Assembly: GCF_051020985.1 (NCBI RefSeq) | Contig: NC_135009.1 | Location: 12,222,606-12,286,605 of the forward strand | DNA: 64,000 nucleotides | Reading direction: 5' to 3' | Source: Nomia melanderi | Lineage: Eukaryota > Arthropoda > Insecta > Hymenoptera > Halictidae | Notes under the pieces: model-generated | Seen by the model: only the letters and a program-made list of their open reading frames with translations | Told to the model about the DNA's origin: nothing | Database searches by the model: none | Shown here: positions 1 through 10,830 of the stretch, in pieces | Position numbering within the stretch: the stretch's first letter is position 1 | Layout of the letters: each line of letters opens with the position of its first letter | Program-made: the position numbers and the translations under genes

Positions 1-572
1 CGAAGAAGCTAATCAGAGAAAAACATGATGACCGCGTCACGGGTCCTACCAATACACGCGTCCTATGCCGCTAAAACGAAGTTTTCGTGTCTTCTAAGGA
101 TCATAATCGTAATCATAATAATAATCATAATAATAATCGTAGTAGTAATAGTAGTTAATTAATAATAGCGATAATAATATATAGCTCGTGGGAGATATCG
201 GTGGTGAGTGGTAGGGGCGGTGGCGGTGATAATGGTGGTAAATGGTAGTGAGAGTATTAGTAAGAGTAGTACTAATAGTTGGTAGTAATAGTAGTAGTAG
301 CAGCATTAGTAATAGTAATATTCTTGTTTTTTTTTTTGCTGTTTGTTTGTTTGTAAAAGTTAATAGTAGGGTGTCTACCAAACACACCTTCGGTAGAGAC
401 CAAATATAATGTCCGTTCTCGTGTTCCTATCTGCTCTTTTTTTTTCTTTTTTTTTCGTCATTTTGTTTTCATCCTTCTCTCGTATTTTGTTTACTTTTTG
501 TTCGAATTTCGCGACAGGCTACGTCGCTCCGTGACACATTGCCTTCGTATCTTCGTATTTGTCGTCTCCGTA

Positions 573-611
573 CATATATATATATATATGCATTCATATA
601 TATATATTCTC
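573..611. repeat. (TA)n microsatellite
   Basis: Two TA runs separated by a short GCATTC interruption. A similar TA/CA-rich patch lies at 847-887. Confidence 0.85.
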
Positions 612-1371
612 GTCTCTCCTTTATTTTTTTTTTTGTCATTTCGTTCCGTCGTCTTTTTTTCCCTTTCCTCGGTTTTCTTTCTTTTCTTTTTCTTTTTTTT
701 CCCTTTTTTTTTGATATCATCAAAATAGTAAACCAATAGTTTAAACGTTGTAGATAATAATTACTATCTATATCACAGATCCAAGTGACTAAACTCCTTT
801 AAAAATATAATATAAATATGTTATGCGTATAATGGTTCGCGCATAATATATATACACACATAGATATATATATTATATATGTATATGTACTCGCAGATGT
901 GATTGAAAAACAGGTAAATCAAGAAGTGCGGAAACTTGGAAAACCCTCTCTCGTGTAGAAACGTGTGTTAGAATACGCGACTCGGTTATTTATTTTTTTC
1001 TCCTTCGTTTTTGTTTTCTCCCGGGAGGTTTATGCGAACATCGATGTGACCGCGGCCACCGGGATCGGCTGATGACCATGGAAACGGGATCAACGGCGCG
1101 CGATCGATCCGCGCGATCGATCGTCCCCTTCGAACGGTGCCATTTAAATTCTCGTTTAAAATCACGCTCGTCGACGTTGCGGTGTCCATTAAATGGACCG
1201 ATGGAACGTGTTCGTGCGTACGTATACATATCTATAGACGTACGCGCACGCATACATACGTATATATATACATAGCGAATACGCGAGAAACAGTAATCAA
1301 TTTACAATTGATACCCTGTTCACTTCCGTTCGTTTAAAAGAACTTAAAAAAAAAAACAAAAATTAAGAGAC

Positions 1372-1399
1372 ACAGAGAGAGAAAGAGAGAGAGAGAGAG
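1372..1399. repeat. (GA)n microsatellite
   Basis: An almost uninterrupted GA dinucleotide run, in the presumed 3' flank of the minus-strand zinc-finger gene. Confidence 0.85.
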
Positions 1400-1664
1400 T
1401 TAGAAGATCGAAACAAGATCGGCGCGATAAAAATCTTTCGTTTCGTGTCGGTGAATCCGCGATCCGATATCGAGCATCCACGTCGCGATCCAGAAATCGG
1501 ATGCTTTGTTTAGGCACTTTGTTCAACCAGCACCGGCTTTTTAAATGGTCGCACGATCGAAGGGGAGCGCTGGGGTCGCGCGCCGCCGTTTCGGCGCGCT
1601 GCGATCGGTTACCGCGGCGGCACGCGGTGGGCAATGGAATCGCTGCTGGCATAAACCTGCGCGT

Positions 1665-2030
1665 TCAATTGTTGCGTTGCTGAATATGTTCGGGGTACGA
1701 GATCGTGGGACTCGCGTTCGAGTACTGAGCGTATAAATAGAGCGCAGGGTGAAGCCCTGGTGGAGGAACGCCGCGATGCGGTTGATGCGAATGATGATGC
1801 GTCTCGGATGAATTTACAGGGGACGATGAGATTTGCGGGTACAGTTGGGAGCTTAGGCTGGCGTCCAGTGGACTGGACTCGCCTGTCGTTTGGTAGACAC
1901 TCTGCGATGGTGTGTGCTCGTGAGACTCGGGTGAATTAAGTGTAAACGGCGAGGACGCCGTGGTGGGACATACTACTTGCTGCGGTGACTGGTGTTGCGG
2001 TAGGGGCTCTGACATACTGACGTCTAAACA
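1665..2030 (-). other. In-frame extension beyond the zinc-finger gene's stop (possible readthrough or alternative exon)
   Basis: Directly after the TAG, the same frame stays open for 121 codons: five codons (C-L-D-V-S), then an ATG, then an S/P/H/Q-rich stretch ending in QQRNN before the next stop. Composition matches the tail of the zinc-finger protein and includes a hydrophobic, tyrosine-rich patch (PGLHPALYLYAQYS) that looks like real protein. The intervening stop is followed by TGT, so it lacks the C-containing context typical of the leakiest stops. Alternatives are an intron that removes the TAG using an AG just downstream (TTTAG or GTCAG), or an assembly or strain-specific nonsense change. 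Confidence 0.55.
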
Positions 2031-3215
2031 CTAGTTGGTAGTTTGCGGATGTAGCAGCGGCAAAGGAAGCTGAAGATTGTTCTGTTTCGCTAAACTTGCG
2101 ATCTCCGCCGTGATGCCTCCCTTGGAACCGGCCAGACCGTCCAACGAGGATGGCCCCTCGTTGTACCGTAAATCACAGACCGGGCTCTCGAAGCCTGTGC
2201 CCGGGGTACCGCCGCCGGTACTCTGCGGCGTCGGTGGATTGTGATTCGTATTGCTTTGATTCATATCACGGTGTACACGATTTTGATGCCGTATCAGATA
2301 ACTGTCGCGCACGAACGTACGTCCGCATATGTTGCACTCGTACGTGGTGCTTGCCGTGTGGGTACGGATGTGAATGGCGAATTGACTCTTGGACGTGAAC
2401 GTTAGAGAACATCTGTCGCACACCAGAGGCTTCTCGGCAACGTGGCTCCAACGGTGAGCGGTCACGTAGCTCTTCACCGCGAAACGTTTCTGACAGATAT
2501 CGCAGGCATACGGCCTTTCACCCGTGTGCACCCGCTTGTGGGTGTTCAGACTGCTCTTCTGGGTGAACCTCTTCAAGCACAGCTCGCACTGGAAAGGTCT
2601 TTCTCCCGTGTGCGTCCTCATGTGCACCTCCAAGTATGGCTTACGGCAGAAACTAGCTTCGCACACCGTACAATGATATGGTTTGTTGCCCGAATGGAGT
2701 TTCATATGTACATAATATGATGAAGCAGAAGATAGCACCTTACCGCATACCTTACAGGGCTGCGGTCTGGACCTTGAACCTTCTTTGACGGTTTGCTGAC
2801 CCGTCGACTGACGACTAGGCGTTTCCTGTTGGACGCTTTGAGTTTGTTGTTGTTGACCCTGCTGTTGTACTTGTTGTTGAGTTTGCTGGGCTTGTTGCTG
2901 ACCTTGTTGGTTCAACTGAAGCGTCGTTTGCTGTTGAGGTTGCAAGTGACCCTCCTGTTGTGACAGGTCCTCCCGGTCGTCAGACAGGTTCACCATAGAG
3001 TTTGAACCGTCTGAACGGCTTGAAGCAACAGAATAGAAGCCCATTGGCTCGCTTTTAATCTGTTGCTCAAACATGGACGTCATTATGTCAGTCTGCTGCG
3101 GCTGAGCCAACTCTTGCGATTGTGGCTCCTGCTGCTGCACTGCTTCTTGATCGGGGAGCAGAGTCAGGTTGCGCTTGACAAGCTGCTCATATCCTGCGTA
3201 CCAATCCACCTGCAT
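2031..3215 (-). CDS. Glutamine-rich six-C2H2-zinc-finger transcription factor (datilografo/CG2052-like)
   Basis: Predicted sequence-specific nuclear DNA-binding protein of 394 residues in one uninterrupted exon. Residues 27-130 are Q-rich. Residues 53-56 (IKSE) match the sumoylation consensus psi-K-x-E. Six C2H2 fingers fill about residues 154-315: five have C-x2-C-x12-H-x3-H spacing and the last ends H-x4-H, with TGERP linkers after fingers 2 and 3. The C-terminal tail is P/S/T/G-rich. The ATG at 3215 has an in-frame TAG 15 nt upstream, which supports it as the start unless a splice acceptor lies there. The finger order and unusual finger sequences (for example SSASSYYVHMKLH and VKSYVTAHRWSH) resemble what I recall of Drosophila datilografo, but that name is a memory-based match and I leave the symbol blank. 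The frame continues past the TAG at 2033-2031 (separate entry). The neighbouring gene diverges from it, about 1.8 kb away. Confidence 0.85.
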   Translation of the reverse strand: MQVDWYAGYEQLVKRNLTLLPDQEAVQQQEPQSQELAQPQQTDIMTSMFEQQIKSEPMGFYSVASSRSDGSNSMVNLSDDREDLSQQEGHLQPQQQTTLQLNQQGQQQAQQTQQQVQQQGQQQQTQSVQQETPSRQSTGQQTVKEGSRSRPQPCKVCGKVLSSASSYYVHMKLHSGNKPYHCTVCEASFCRKPYLEVHMRTHTGERPFQCELCLKRFTQKSSLNTHKRVHTGERPYACDICQKRFAVKSYVTAHRWSHVAEKPLVCDRCSLTFTSKSQFAIHIRTHTASTTYECNICGRTFVRDSYLIRHQNRVHRDMNQSNTNHNPPTPQSTGGGTPGTGFESPVCDLRYNEGPSSLDGLAGSKGGITAEIASLAKQNNLQLPLPLLHPQTTN

Positions 3216-4977
3216 GACAGTGAACCACTATGAATCGCCATTCACGGGACACGCTGAGACGCAAAAAAAGTTGCGACGACGTCGACAGCCCCGTAATTCC
3301 GGTATCATGCATGCCCAAATGTTCGAACGTACGCGTGTCAGGTTAGACCAGCGGTTTTGACATTTATCTTTGACAAGTGACAGAAGGTAGCTGGACGATC
3401 AGCTGATTGCATAACTTTTACACGAAGCGCTCGAAGACGGCACGATGCCGTCGTCAACAGAACGTAGCCCAGCAGCGAGCAACACGGGCAACTCTATTTT
3501 TAAAAAAGCGACCAGAGAAACGGCGGAATATTTTGACTGCGAAACCGGATTCCTCACAAGGCACCACGCAAGTGGGGGTCGCTTTTGCTGTAGCCGAGAA
3601 AAAAAGCATCGTTCTACGAACCTTTGCTAATGTAGTAGTCTGGGCTAGGGTCGAAAAACGTCACGCCTCATCGAGCGCACGCCTCCCGTTCTCGAGCGGC
3701 TTCACGGACAATCGCGAAACATTTGTACGGCCAAATTGTTTTTCTCCGACACAAAATATAAGATGGCTGCGACTATATTTCGCGACGGTCACCTATATGC
3801 ACTCGTACAAACACACGCGCCTAAGTACCGACCGACGATATTCACCAACTTTTCTAATTGGCTGTCCTTCTTAAGCCGCGAATATTATGCTCTACTACGA
3901 CCGACGTTGCGCTTCGAAAACCGCTGATTGGATCGATCTCTCCCAAAGCTTCATTCACCTGTTTGATTTTATGCATATTTAATGGACAAACTTTCTTAAT
4001 ACCAATAAGTTCTACTGTCCTGCGATAGAAACTGAGTTTTCCACTGACTCAGTGGGTATTTATTAACGTGTTATGCAAACGATTTTTTTGTTAATACTTT
4101 TCGCTTTATCTTTTCGCAGTTGCAAAGTTGTTAAAGAAAATGTTCTCTAAATCTTTAAAATAAATAATTTAATATTTTACTAAGGTTGACTTGTACATTT
4201 AATAACATCGACATATCATATTTAAAGATGAAAAATTGAAACTTTATAAAACGTACTCGTATTTAAGTGTTTAGAAACAAATATTTTATAAAATATTTAA
4301 ATATAAAATGTCAGTTTACAGTACCATTTTTATGTATTTTTCTTCTAGTTTCACCGTTGAATCATTTATTGTACCTCGTAATGTCTTTTCTAAGTGCACG
4401 TGGTTTTAATTGTAATTTCAAACCTCTCTCAAATTGTGCGCAGTATGTATTCTACCCGCATGGCAATTACTGAACGCACCTTCAGTGACGACACACTAGG
4501 AACTCTCGAGTTCTATCAGCCTATCAAATTAAATTGAATTGTAACATTTTGAAATAATGTTCCTAACAGAAACAGGCTACCAACTCGAAAACTTTGTGTG
4601 TCTAACGTACTGAAGAGATAAGCTGGTTTCATTTACAAATACAGTTGCCCGCTAAATAACATTCAAGATCCATTGTAGACGGAAAAAATTGACTACACAA
4701 TTTCGACATTCTTAAGATTTATCGTAGCAGTATTCGATATCGCAAATAGGTATATTTGAAACAATATTTTGGATAAATAATGTATATAACTGTAGAATTT
4801 TGTATACAACCTCGTATAAAGTCAAAATTTTATTTCTTCTGTAAACAACCTTATGCACAACACAATTATTTGAGTGTTAAAATAATGTAATATATCAGTT
4901 TATCTTTCAAATTTAGTAGAGTTATAAAATAAAGTACACATATTCTGTATTTATTGTATTATTGATGGTTAAATAAA
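3216..4977. other. Divergent intergenic region between two zinc-finger genes
   Basis: The left part (about 3250-3950) is CpG-rich and the right part (3960-4977) is AT-rich. This is the expected place for the 5' UTR and promoter of the minus-strand C2H2 gene and the promoter of the plus-strand gene starting near 5005. An AAGATGGCTGC element at 3760-3770 matches the YY1/Pho-type core that often sits at housekeeping promoters. A 155-codon frame at 3407-3874 has no domain and looks like a GC-rich chance ORF. Confidence 0.5.
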
Positions 4978-5004
4978 ATGAGTATTACATTTTTAGCTTC
5001 AATA

Positions 5005-6975
5005 ATGGCTGTATCATCAGAAAATGTAATGAACCCAAGTCTAAATGATCCCGTAACAAAAGCAGTAGTGGATAATATAATGGGTAATCTACCCACAAAG
5101 AAACCTTTTGTTCGTTGTGATGACTGTGATCTATCATTTACAAGTCAAACAGTGTTAGATACACATTTACAAGGTGCCAGGCATGCTAAACAGGTTTGTA
5201 TAAATAGAATTATAGTTTCGAAATAAAAGATCGTTGAATCTAAACCTAAAGAGTTGAAGGGTAAGATAACACACACTGAAGGAAAGAAGTCTTCATTATT
5301 CAAGCTAAGAGGAAACAAAAATTAGTAGCACAGACATCTGCTTTCTTTTTAGATTAGATCCAAGAATATAATGGCATCTCTTGAAGAAACAAAAGTGGCA
5401 TTTACAAAAGATGAGGAAACGAATGGATTAAAATGTAATGTGTGTAATGTGTGCCTGAACTCTATACAACAATTACAGACACATTTAAATGGTATTTTAT
5501 AAACAAAGGTTTGCTTAACTTCAATACATATATAATAAATTAAAAAAATATTTTGATTTATAGGGAGCCGGCACAAAAAAAAAGCAATGAGAGGTAATAA
5601 AGCCTACATTATACGCAAATCAGTATATGGGTTTAGATGTAGTCGCACATTGTGGCTTGACAAGATTATCGAAAAAAATATGATTGTGCTAATTTACTGC
5701 TTAATCTTATTCACATTTGCATGCTTGATGTTGCTACTCACTCTTTCTTTTCATTTGTTTCCATGAGAAAAAGCTAACCATTTACTTCTTGAATAGCTTT
5801 AATTGAGCAATTGCTGCTAAGACGCTTTGTGATATTTTCATGCTTGTTTAATTTATGCACCACTATTTATTGTTTATTATTTATTACTATTTATTATACA
5901 TTATTTTTGTCACATTGAAAGTGTATATTTATTATTCATTTATTTGTGAACGCATTGTGCTTGAAAGCAACTCGACTACGAGTTATTTAGTTATTTGTTA
6001 TGATTAATAAAGTTTGTATTGTTCACAAAATAATTGCATATCTTTCCCATTTTGTTGTAATCCTATTATAAATGTATAAATTTTACATGCATATTTCCTC
6101 TCTTCTATCACTTGAAGTTTTCTTAATACACGCATTTTTCATTTATTAATATCTCCTTTTAATGAATGCAATACATTGAGCAACCTTTCTATTCACTGAA
6201 AAATTTATACTTCTAAAAGTTCGAAACTATTTTTTCAATGTTATTTTTATTTTTATATAATATCAATTTTTTATATCTATCTTTGTATTCTTTAAATTTT
6301 TTACTATACAGAAAACAATAAAATGACATAAATATTGAATGTTAATTCTTGCATACTGAATATATATATAAAATACATTTCTAAGTATCCATTTTAAAGA
6401 GGTAAAGAATTATTTGAACATCTATGCACACGCATATATGTGTCTGAATCTTTTTACCGATATCTTTTGTTAAAACAGTTTCCATTAATGGTTGCTTTTT
6501 CCATAGCATGAATGTAGTGTTCAAGCTGATTTATTATCACATTTGATCGCAAAAGCGGTTGTGATACATAGATAGTGTTGATCGCACATTGATGCTTAGG
6601 TGAGTGGGGAGGCAAGGATGTTGGAAGTCCAATGACATCAACTCCCACAAATGCCCAGGACAACTCAACATCGAAAAGTGTATCACTTTCATGCAACATG
6701 TGCAACAAGATTTTTAATTCCCCAACGCAGTACAATGTGGTATGTAAAACTAATGTAAAATCAAATGCGTAGTAATGAATAATGATATAGTTTATCTTAC
6801 ATTACAGCATATAACATCGAAGAAACACACTAGTAAGTTAAAACAGGCAAAAATTCAAAAGAAGAAAAGGCTCTTTCCATATTGGAAAAAACCTAAACCT
6901 GGTGCAAATCCCAAAAATCTTGTTCAGTCATTGTCAAATAATTTTGTACCAGGAGGTTTCACAAATCAAACTTAG
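5005..6975 (+). CDS. Three-finger U1/JAZ-type zinc-finger protein (ZNF346/ZNF385-like)
   Basis: Probable RNA-binding, likely nuclear protein of 221 aa. Five exons join in phase: 5005-5193, 5353-5491, 5564-5593 (30 nt), 6600-6739 and 6808-6975 (stop TAG). Donors and acceptors are GT/AG; the 6599 acceptor has a weak pyrimidine tract. The spliced product has three fingers with C-x2-C-x12-H-x5-H spacing, typical of dsRNA-binding JAZ/zf-met fingers: C38/C41/H54/H60, C91/C94/H107/H113 and C151/C154/H167/H173. Fingers 2 and 3 are each split by an intron between their Cys pair and at least one His, which supports the junctions. A basic K-rich segment follows finger 3. An in-frame ATG at 4978 would add nine residues, but a TTTTTAG acceptor-like site between the two ATGs and the better context (A at -3, G at +4) favour 5005. 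It converges on DRC1. The exact orthologue was not identified. Confidence 0.82.
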
Positions 6976-7459
6976 AAAAAAAAAATATTACAATCAATAT
7001 ATCTATTTTAATACATATACAAATTTTTTACTTCTGTACATTGTATTCTTTGAAGAGCGAACGAGAAACAATTTAAAAATCATTTCATATAAGATGCCAA
7101 TTTAATATTTAATTTAATGGAACATTCATGATTTGCTATGTACTCAATTTTACACTTCCCCTTTGCGCACTTTTGTTGTTCTATGTCATGTAACATATTA
7201 AAAAAGGAAAACTGCTAATTAGTATGATTTTTGATAAATATATTTAATGATTGATGAAAACATTAGAAATCAATCATGTAATGTATGTGTTACCTATTTT
7301 AGACAATGAAATATGTTTCAAGCATTTGTAATACCTTTATTATTAGATGAAGTGACACAAGGAGATACTGATGTACTGTATGAATGTATATATGTCCATT
7401 AAAAAATTATATAAAAAATATATAATGTTGCAAGCTATACTTTTCACTGTACGATTTTA
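6976..7459. other. Convergent 3' UTR interval between the JAZ-finger gene and DRC1
   Basis: AT-rich, no coding potential, 484 bp between the two stop codons. ATTAAA at 7197-7202 and 7398-7403 are candidate plus-strand polyadenylation hexamers. An AATAAA for the opposite strand lies at 7341-7336. If the distal plus-strand site is used, the two transcripts overlap tail to tail. Confidence 0.5.
7336..7341 (-). promoter_or_regulatory. Candidate polyadenylation signal of DRC1
   Basis: TTTATT on the plus strand reads AATAAA on the minus strand, 119 nt beyond the DRC1 stop at 7462-7460. It is the first canonical hexamer downstream of that stop. Confidence 0.5.
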
Positions 7460-10400
7460 TCAGTCCTGTAGTATATGTTGAATAAGTTTAGTATCTCTTT
7501 CCGAGAGTTGCATTCCATCAGACTGAAAAGTAGACATACACTGTGTAAGAAAATTTCCGTTTTAATAGGATGTTTCTCGTTTTATTTAACATTACCTCCA
7601 TTGAATAACTTCTTAATAAACGACTAAGTTCTGCATTTTGTTTTTGCAAAAATTTTATTTCATTATTCAACTCGTATCTTTCTTTTAACGCCGAATGGTA
7701 CTTTTTGAGACCAACTAACAAATTATCCCAAAGGCTTTCTCTATCCAGTGAAAAAATATTTCTATATCTTTGCCAGAATTCGATTATATCTTCATCTTTT
7801 ATATTTCGTGATACTGTGGTTTTCACTTTCGTTGTTTTTTCAGTAATGGGCACCGCACTCTCCTGCTTCTTAACGAATTCGTGCCTCTCTACAAATTCTT
7901 TCAAAGCATTCATTACAAATTCGGTTTCAATTGTTAACAGATGACCTTTGTCGCACACGAGTTGACGCTTCGGTTCACCAGTGGATTCTAATAAAAATTG
8001 ACGAATGTTAAACATTATTCCTAAAATTTCTGAATTATGTAAAGGAAAGTGACATTAGAATTTTTGCTTTCGTACCATCAGTAACTTCAATAATGCCTTG
8101 AGCAACACAAGTTGATGCAATCTGTTCTCTAGGAGATGATGTTTCAGTCGAAGATGTTTCAGGTGTAGTGATCTTGATTTCTTCCTCTTCTTCTACGTGT
8201 TCGTCGTCCTGAAGCTTTATACAACAAAGTGCTTCTTCTACAGCTGAGATTAAATTATCCTCTGTCGGATTTTTTTCAATATTTTCGCAAATAGGCGGTA
8301 AAGTGATACTGCAGTGTAACATTAAAATCAAAAACGGAAATGTACATTAAACTCGTAGAATATTGTTTTGCGATTGTATATAGATTTTAGTTTTTATTTA
8401 CTCAGACGAAGAAGTTTGAAGGTCTTCGTCGGATGGTCCGCAAATACTTGGTACGCTTTCCCTTTTCACCGTACAAGAAGGACAATGCGCGTAAGGTAGA
8501 AAGAAGTTAAGCAAAAATTGAAGTTCTTCTTCGGATGTAACTTTTAACGCCTGAAAATTCGTATTTTCGTTTGATTCGATTCAATTCAATTTATTTTCAA
8601 TAGATTACCTCGAATACTTTATCCAGACGAATCAGCAAGTTATCTTCTTCTGTAAACTGAGACAATAAATCTTTCAAAGTATCTTCAATAAGGTAATCAC
8701 AGTGACCAGTGACTAATTTGGCAATGTGATTCAACAGACGTCGTTCTAAGTTCATTTCTTCTAACGTTGTTGCTGGCTTGTATAATTTGGAAATTGTCTT
8801 CTTCTTCTTTGCCTCCTCCTTTTCTTTAATCATACAAGAAGAATTTGTTAACCGTGATTATAATAATCTTATTACAAATATAACTTATCATAATTTTACC
8901 CTTTTTTATAGCACACATAGCGTAACAATAAGATTTTAAATCCTCCTTTTTTAATAATTCCATTTTCGGTGGTTCCCATTTAATACCTAACAGTTGTTCG
9001 TGAATAATTTTATCCGCTGCCAAAAGCTAAAATCAAATACGAATCAAAAGTACAATAAATAAATGATTTATCATTTTACATTCGACAATCTAACGCTTTG
9101 TGCACCTTGTTCACTAATTCGTTCGCTGTTTGAATATTCATATCCCAAATTTGCATATATTTTTTATCGTTAATAGCGGCAATATTTTTAGACTTCTCCT
9201 CTAAATCCTTTACAGCCCTCTGCGACTTGAGAATCTCACCAGTAAGCTTCTGAATCTCCAATCTCGTAGACTCCTCTAAGTCCGCGTACGTTTTTCTTAA
9301 ACCGTTGATCACATCTTGAAGCCTGAAATTCAATTCGATGTATTTTAATATAAAAATAATGCGACGATAAACATTCCCTGTACCAACTTATTAATCTTCC
9401 TCTTCTGCTGATTCTTCACGATCGTGTTCTCTTCTTCGCGACGTTTCAGCACGGCATAATTATAATCTAATTTCTCCACGTTCATTAAACATAAAGCCTT
9501 CATATTCTGCACCTCCTGCTGCAGATTCTGTATCTCTAATTCGAAAGTGATCTTCAATCGTCTAAATTCTTCCTGATGCTGTATCGTCACCCTTCTCATG
9601 TCTTCCTCGTATTGTTGCATTATTTCCTTTTTCTTCTCTTTCGCTTCGGCGGTATCGTCTTGGTACTTTTTAAACAACGCGTCCCATTTTTCAGTGGACG
9701 TCGCCAGAAGTATTTGGCGCTCCGATTCGATAACATTTTCAATGAGCATCAGTTCGTTACGGTAAGCTTTCGTCATCGTGCGTACCTGTACGAAATATTT
9801 ATTACCGAAACTCCTACAAACGTTACAGCAAACTTTGCAATTACAAACTTTTTCTACGAAAATTAATAAACCCGTATCTTTAGAGAACTGTGAAACAGGA
9901 AAAATGGCAAAGTTGCAAACATTTTTATAGATAAATAGATTAAAATGGTATAACTTTAGAAATTATCGTTGAATGTACTAAATGGGTAAGAGTTCTTTAA
10001 CATTTATGCAAATTCGTGTGCGTTACAAGTTTATAAGAACCATAGTGCAGTTATGAAAAAGCTAACTTGCGATTCCATTCTTTCAATGAGCAAATCGATG
10101 TCTTCGTTCTGTTTTTTTACTTCGTCGGCGTACTTTGCATCGGCGTTTTCAATCTCTTTCTTTAGTTCCGCGATCAAGGCATCCTTTTTCTGTAATACTT
10201 CGAGACACTTGGCATTTTGAGCCTCTAATTCATCGTGAATATCTAGTGGGTCTTTGCATGAAAGGATCTCGGGCCACTTTGCACTAATCTCGCGGTACTT
10301 CTCCATATACTTCTTCTCTTCCTCTTCGAGTACCGCCAATAATCTATTCCTTGTCTCTTGAACTTCTTTTCGTCTTTCCAATTCCCTTGCATCGTTCGCT

Positions 10401-10830
10401 ACTCTTACACCAGTGACCTTGGGATATACTATTCTATTATCTCTCCAAAGATGAATAAAAATCAAAATCATTATAACAATTTATTACATATTTTGGTATA
10501 CACGTACCACTTCTTCCCCTTCGCTCTGTAATCTCTCTAACTTGTCAAAACTGTCAAGTATCTGCTTCTCGATGGGTGTTATTTCCACACTTGCGTCATC
10601 CTCGATTTTTGCATGCCTGAATGAACGTTTCAATTAAAAATTGGCAAAGTTCTATTTAAATATACAAATGATTTTTGAAACTGTGCCCACTTCGTTCGTT
10701 CTTCTATGCGCCGTTGAATGCGAAGTTTCCGAGCCAGTTTTCGTTCTTCAGGATCAGTGGATAAAATAGATGGTCCCTCTGATTCTTCCACGGCTTCGGA
10801 ATATATCTCAAAAATTGTAGAGGAAATCAT
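7460..10830 (-). CDS. DRC1: Dynein regulatory complex subunit 1 (CCDC164 homologue)
   Basis: Coiled-coil subunit of the nexin-dynein regulatory complex that links doublet microtubules in motile cilia and sperm flagella. Eleven exons, high to low coordinate: 10830-10691, 10616-10508, 10417-10067, 9785-9388, 9322-9106, 9026-8900, 8823-8609, 8550-8402, 8308-8076, 8020-7596 and 7522-7460. All are GT/AG, all in phase, giving 808 aa (human about 740). Exon 1 could instead end at 10682, adding three residues. Family signatures are DPEERKLARKLRIQ near residue 26, VTGVRVANDARE at the exon 2/3 join, DIDLLIERMESQV in exon 3, KYMQIWDMN in exon 5, DKIIHEQLLGIKW in exon 6, and the conserved C-terminal block (LWDNLLVGLKKYH...KQNAELSRLL) at about residues 725-785. 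Long K/E/Q-rich coiled coils fill exons 2-5. Exons 8-9 form an acidic S/T-rich linker. The start ATG has an in-frame TGA 18 nt upstream. The last exon is only 63 nt. Expression is expected mainly in testis and ciliated sensory neurons. Confidence 0.92.

Larger units (their letters stand above)
1..1664. other. Low-complexity 3' flank / probable 3' UTR of the zinc-finger gene
   Basis: No convincing coding sequence. Positions 100-320 are an imperfect TAA/TAG/TGG-type trinucleotide tract, 430-470 and 640-715 are T-rich, and several TA and GA microsatellites follow. Because the neighbouring gene at 1665-3215 runs on the minus strand towards this region, at least its right-hand part is probably 3' UTR. 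A TTTATT at 989-994 reads AATAAA on the minus strand and is a possible polyadenylation signal about 670 nt past the distal stop. Open frames here follow the repeats and look spurious. Confidence 0.5.

Noticed and set aside
3407..3874. 155-codon plus-strand ORF in the CpG-rich promoter interval
   Set aside because: No domain, R/T/S-biased composition, overlapping frames of similar length; fits chance in GC-rich DNA.
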